Shown here in pieces: positions 61,679-64,000 of a stretch of DNA of 64,000 nucleotides (positions within the stretch are counted from its first letter, which is position 1; each line of letters opens with the position of its first letter). Made by a program: the position numbers and the translations under genes. The notes under the pieces are model-generated. The model saw only the letters and a list, made by a program, of their open reading frames with translations. It was not told where the DNA came from and made no database searches. The DNA lies in NCBI RefSeq assembly GCF_020511155.1, contig NZ_CP041216.1:3968001-4032000 (forward strand). Direction: 5' to 3'. The stretch is from Shewanella glacialimarina (lineage in GTDB: Bacteria; Pseudomonadota; Gammaproteobacteria; Enterobacterales; Shewanellaceae).

Positions 61679-62611
61679 ATGTTATCGTTTTTACCTGGCC
61701 CAATTTTATACGCAATCAGTCTGACTTTATTGATCATCAATACTATTGTTTGGAGCTCATTACTCAGCATTGGTGGCATTGTTAAATTACTACTGCCAGT
61801 CAAAACGATTCGCTTAGGTTTGTCTCACTTAATGAACCGCTTTATGTGGTGCTGGGCAGTCTGCAATGGCGGCATTTTAGCGCTGATTTCTAATATTGAA
61901 TGGGACGTTGAAGGGCTTGAGAATCTTGATAAAAATAACTGGTATTTACTGATAAGTAATCACTTAAGCGGTTTTGATATTGCTGCGCAAACTTATTTAC
62001 TACGTAACCATATTCCAATGCTAAAGTTTTTTCTCAAACAAGAATTGATGTATGTACCCATTATGGGATTGGGCTGTTGGGCGCTGGATATGCCATTTAT
62101 GCATAGAACTAGCCCTGCAAAGTTACGTAAAAACCCTAAGTTAAAAGGTAAAGACTTAGCAACGACTCGCAAGGCTTGCGCTCGATTTAAACATTTGCCT
62201 ACCTCTATTATTAACTACGTTGAAGGTAGTCGCTTCACGGTAGAAAAACATCAACGCCAACAATCACCTTACCAACATTTACTGCGTGCAAAAGCGGGTG
62301 GTATTGCTTTTACACTTTCGGCAATGGGTGAACAATTTACTAGCCTTCTTAATATTACTTTAGTTTATCCAGATGCAAAGGCTGATGAAGATATACTTTA
62401 TGGCGTGATGAATGGTCGCGTTAAAAAAGTTGTTATGAGAGTAGAAATACTCCCTGTTCCTAAGGTTGACCCTGAACTTTATTTCTCTCAGGCGGAATAT
62501 AGAGCTGAATTTCAGCGTTGGTTGAATGATTTATGGTTAGAGAAAGATAATCAAATCGATGGCATCCTTAAGCAATATGCTGAGAAATCTATTACAATCA
62601 ACAAACAATAA
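61679..62611 (+). CDS. PlsC/LPLAT-family acyltransferase (YihG-like), copy 2
   Basis: This 310-residue paralogue of the previous gene has the same plan: an N-terminal hydrophobic helix, block I as NHLSGFD near 99, KNPKLKGKDLATTRKACARF near 155 and block III as YVEGSRF near 182. The catalytic His and Asp are kept while the residues between differ (LSGF against QSWV), which suggests different acyl or acceptor choice. It lies 6 bases after copy 1 and is co-transcribed with it. Confidence 0.87.
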   Translation: MLSFLPGPILYAISLTLLIINTIVWSSLLSIGGIVKLLLPVKTIRLGLSHLMNRFMWCWAVCNGGILALISNIEWDVEGLENLDKNNWYLLISNHLSGFDIAAQTYLLRNHIPMLKFFLKQELMYVPIMGLGCWALDMPFMHRTSPAKLRKNPKLKGKDLATTRKACARFKHLPTSIINYVEGSRFTVEKHQRQQSPYQHLLRAKAGGIAFTLSAMGEQFTSLLNITLVYPDAKADEDILYGVMNGRVKKVVMRVEILPVPKVDPELYFSQAEYRAEFQRWLNDLWLEKDNQIDGILKQYAEKSITINKQ

Positions 62612-62727
62612 CGATCAAGCATCATCTGTAAAACTAGCTATAATCAACATCAAATCGTTAACGAAAAAATATATCTATTAATAATTGATTAACAATTGAA
62701 TTTCCCACCTTAAAAGGTAGTATTGAT

Positions 62728-62811
62728 TTAAGCTGTCATTTCATAATAATAAAACACAGAAATTAAGCTGTCATTTCATAAAAATAAAACACAGAAACTA
62801 AGGTGTCGTTT
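62728..62811. repeat. 35-bp tandem repeat ending at a start codon
   Basis: Two adjacent 35-bp copies (62728-62762 and 62763-62797) differ at one base. A third, cut short and changed, runs from 62798 to about 62811 and holds the AAGG ribosome site and start codon of the next gene. Confidence 0.85.
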
Positions 62812-64000
62812 GATTTTACGCATATTTTCATTTTTGATTACAGCCATTCTATTTGCAGCTTTATTGTATGCAACACCAGCTATTGCGTTACATAAAGGCA
62901 AGTATAGTCATATTTCCGAGATCAAATTTGAGCATTTTGATAGCCAACAAGGGCTAAACCAAAACAGTATTACCAAGTTGTTTATGGACAGTGCTGGTAT
63001 GTTATGGATTGGTACTCAAGATGGCTTGCACAGTTATAATGGTGTCGATTTTCAGATATACCTCAAGCGTTCTGGTGATCCTGAAACAATTTCAGATAAT
63101 TTTATTACTGATATTATACAAACCCCCGATGGTGCACTTTGGGTCGCAACTTTGAATAGCGGCTTAAATAGGCTTGACCTTAAAACGGGTAAGTTTATCC
63201 GATTTAATCAGGTAGATGGCTTAACTGATAGCCAAGTGTCTCATCTTGCCGTTATTGGTGATACCCTTTGGATAGGCACACGTTCGGGCCTGTTTATGAT
63301 GTCCCTCAAGACTTATAAAATCACTTCTATTGGTCTTGGTAATAGCTTAGAACCGCAAATAACCAGCTTATCTAATATCGATAATAAGTTTGTCATCGTT
63401 GGCACTGACAGAGTTGGAACTTATGCAATTGATACTAATACAATTAATCGTTTAGATATTCCAAATGAAATGCAAGTTAACCGAATTCAGGCCAGCTCAA
63501 TTTTTGCCGTTTGGTTAGCTATTGATAATCAAATCTGGCGTTATAATTTAGATACCCACCAAAAAGATTTTATCTGGCAACGATCTGATGCTACTGGAAA
63601 AAAGAATGACATCAAAGACTTTATAGTTGTTGATGCCAACCAAATATGGGCAATCGGCAATGGCTCAGGTCTTATTCAGTTAGATTTTGACGGCAAAGAA
63701 TGGCAAAGCCAATATCATAAAAATGAAGCCTATAAAATAAATAGCCTGAGTGAAGATAATTTATTCACCATGATGCTCGATCCTAATGGCACCTTGTGGC
63801 TAGGGACTACCTTTTCTGGTATCGATAAGATTAACCTTAGCAATCAATATTTTACTCATTTATTCGATAGCAGCACCAGTAATCCACGCAAGGCCAATAT
63901 GATCAGGGCAATTTATCGCGATCATAAACAACGCTTATGGATTGGAACGGATGGAAAAGGCCTTAAATATTTAACTGAGGATGGCAAGTACACCTATCTT
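62810..64000 (+). CDS. Two-component-type periplasmic propeller sensor, N-terminal part (runs off window)
   Basis: The frame is open from a TTG at 62810 to the window end, 397 residues so far. AAGG lies 6 bases before the TTG; a GTG at 62804 in the same frame is an alternative. A signal-like helix (about 2-25, ending TPAIA) is followed by repeated 'two-component regulator propeller' units. They are LWIGTQDGL, LWVATLNSGL, LWIGTRSGLF, LWLGTTFSG and LWIGTDGKGL. Such N-termini belong to large hybrid sensor kinases or diguanylate cyclases; the output domain lies outside the window. The start is next to a tandem repeat. Confidence 0.82.
   Translation, partial: MILRIFSFLITAILFAALLYATPAIALHKGKYSHISEIKFEHFDSQQGLNQNSITKLFMDSAGMLWIGTQDGLHSYNGVDFQIYLKRSGDPETISDNFITDIIQTPDGALWVATLNSGLNRLDLKTGKFIRFNQVDGLTDSQVSHLAVIGDTLWIGTRSGLFMMSLKTYKITSIGLGNSLEPQITSLSNIDNKFVIVGTDRVGTYAIDTNTINRLDIPNEMQVNRIQASSIFAVWLAIDNQIWRYNLDTHQKDFIWQRSDATGKKNDIKDFIVVDANQIWAIGNGSGLIQLDFDGKEWQSQYHKNEAYKINSLSEDNLFTMMLDPNGTLWLGTTFSGIDKINLSNQYFTHLFDSSTSNPRKANMIRAIYRDHKQRLWIGTDGKGLKYLTEDGKYTYL

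Noticed and set aside
62728-62811. CRISPR-like repeats
   Set aside because: The 35-bp copies are directly adjacent with no spacers, and no cas gene is near.

Overview
The window reads as a single chromosomal stretch of a marine-type gammaproteobacterium, most likely Shewanella. Protein similarity to E. coli is high for Rho, Fis, IlvM and YtfL. The gene orders are also characteristic: rhlB-gppA divergent from trxA-rho, dusB-fis next to prmA, ubiE-ubiJ-ubiB-tatABC-tatD-hemB, a Wolinella-type frdCAB cluster, and ilvGMDA with ilvC/ilvY. The genus is an inference from recall of gene order, not a database result. No tRNA, rRNA, insertion sequence, prophage or CRISPR array was seen. This is core genome with a few accessory patches.

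Layout. 1-2.5 kb: end of purH, then purD. 2.6-7.6 kb: a lipoprotein with a GlyGly-CTERM-like tail, an NhaC antiporter, and an oxidoreductase / small membrane protein / acetyltransferase operon. 7.8-11.6 kb: two exported spondin-domain proteins followed by an OmpR-type regulator and a sensor kinase that carries a one-base frameshift. 11.8-16 kb: an MreB-like gene cut by one in-frame stop, an LprI-like exported protein, and a large secreted nuclease preceded by a strong inverted repeat. 16.4-22.7 kb: hemE, a probable small RNA, rsd, a glycosyltransferase/PAP2 pair, a YgjV-like protein, rraA and a ureohydrolase.

23-32.7 kb: ubiquinone genes, the Tat translocase, tatD, a membrane diguanylate cyclase, hemB and an exported thioredoxin-like protein. 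32.8-37.2 kb: gppA-like/rhlB divergent from trxA/rho. 37.3-43.6 kb: fumarate reductase, prmA, and dusB-fis with a consensus Fis site at its promoter. 43.8-48.8 kb: a LytS/LytTR-type system with an unknown membrane protein, a solute-binding protein and a class V aminotransferase. 49-57.5 kb: branched-chain amino acid genes ilvA, ilvD, ilvM, ilvG with a leader peptide and attenuator, then ilvC and ilvY. 57.5-64 kb: a YtfL/PaeA-like protein, comM, two tandem PlsC-type acyltransferases, and the start of a large periplasmic propeller sensor that runs off the window.

The least ordinary items are the two disrupted genes close together (10.9 and 12.2 kb), the structured leader ahead of the nuclease, the orphan promoter-terminator unit ahead of rsd, the heptamer repeat near 20.3 kb and the 35-bp tandem repeat that ends at the start codon of the last gene. 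No clearly new multi-gene system was found. The nearest candidates are the spondin pair with its two-component system and the three-gene unknown-membrane-protein/LytS/LytTR operon.
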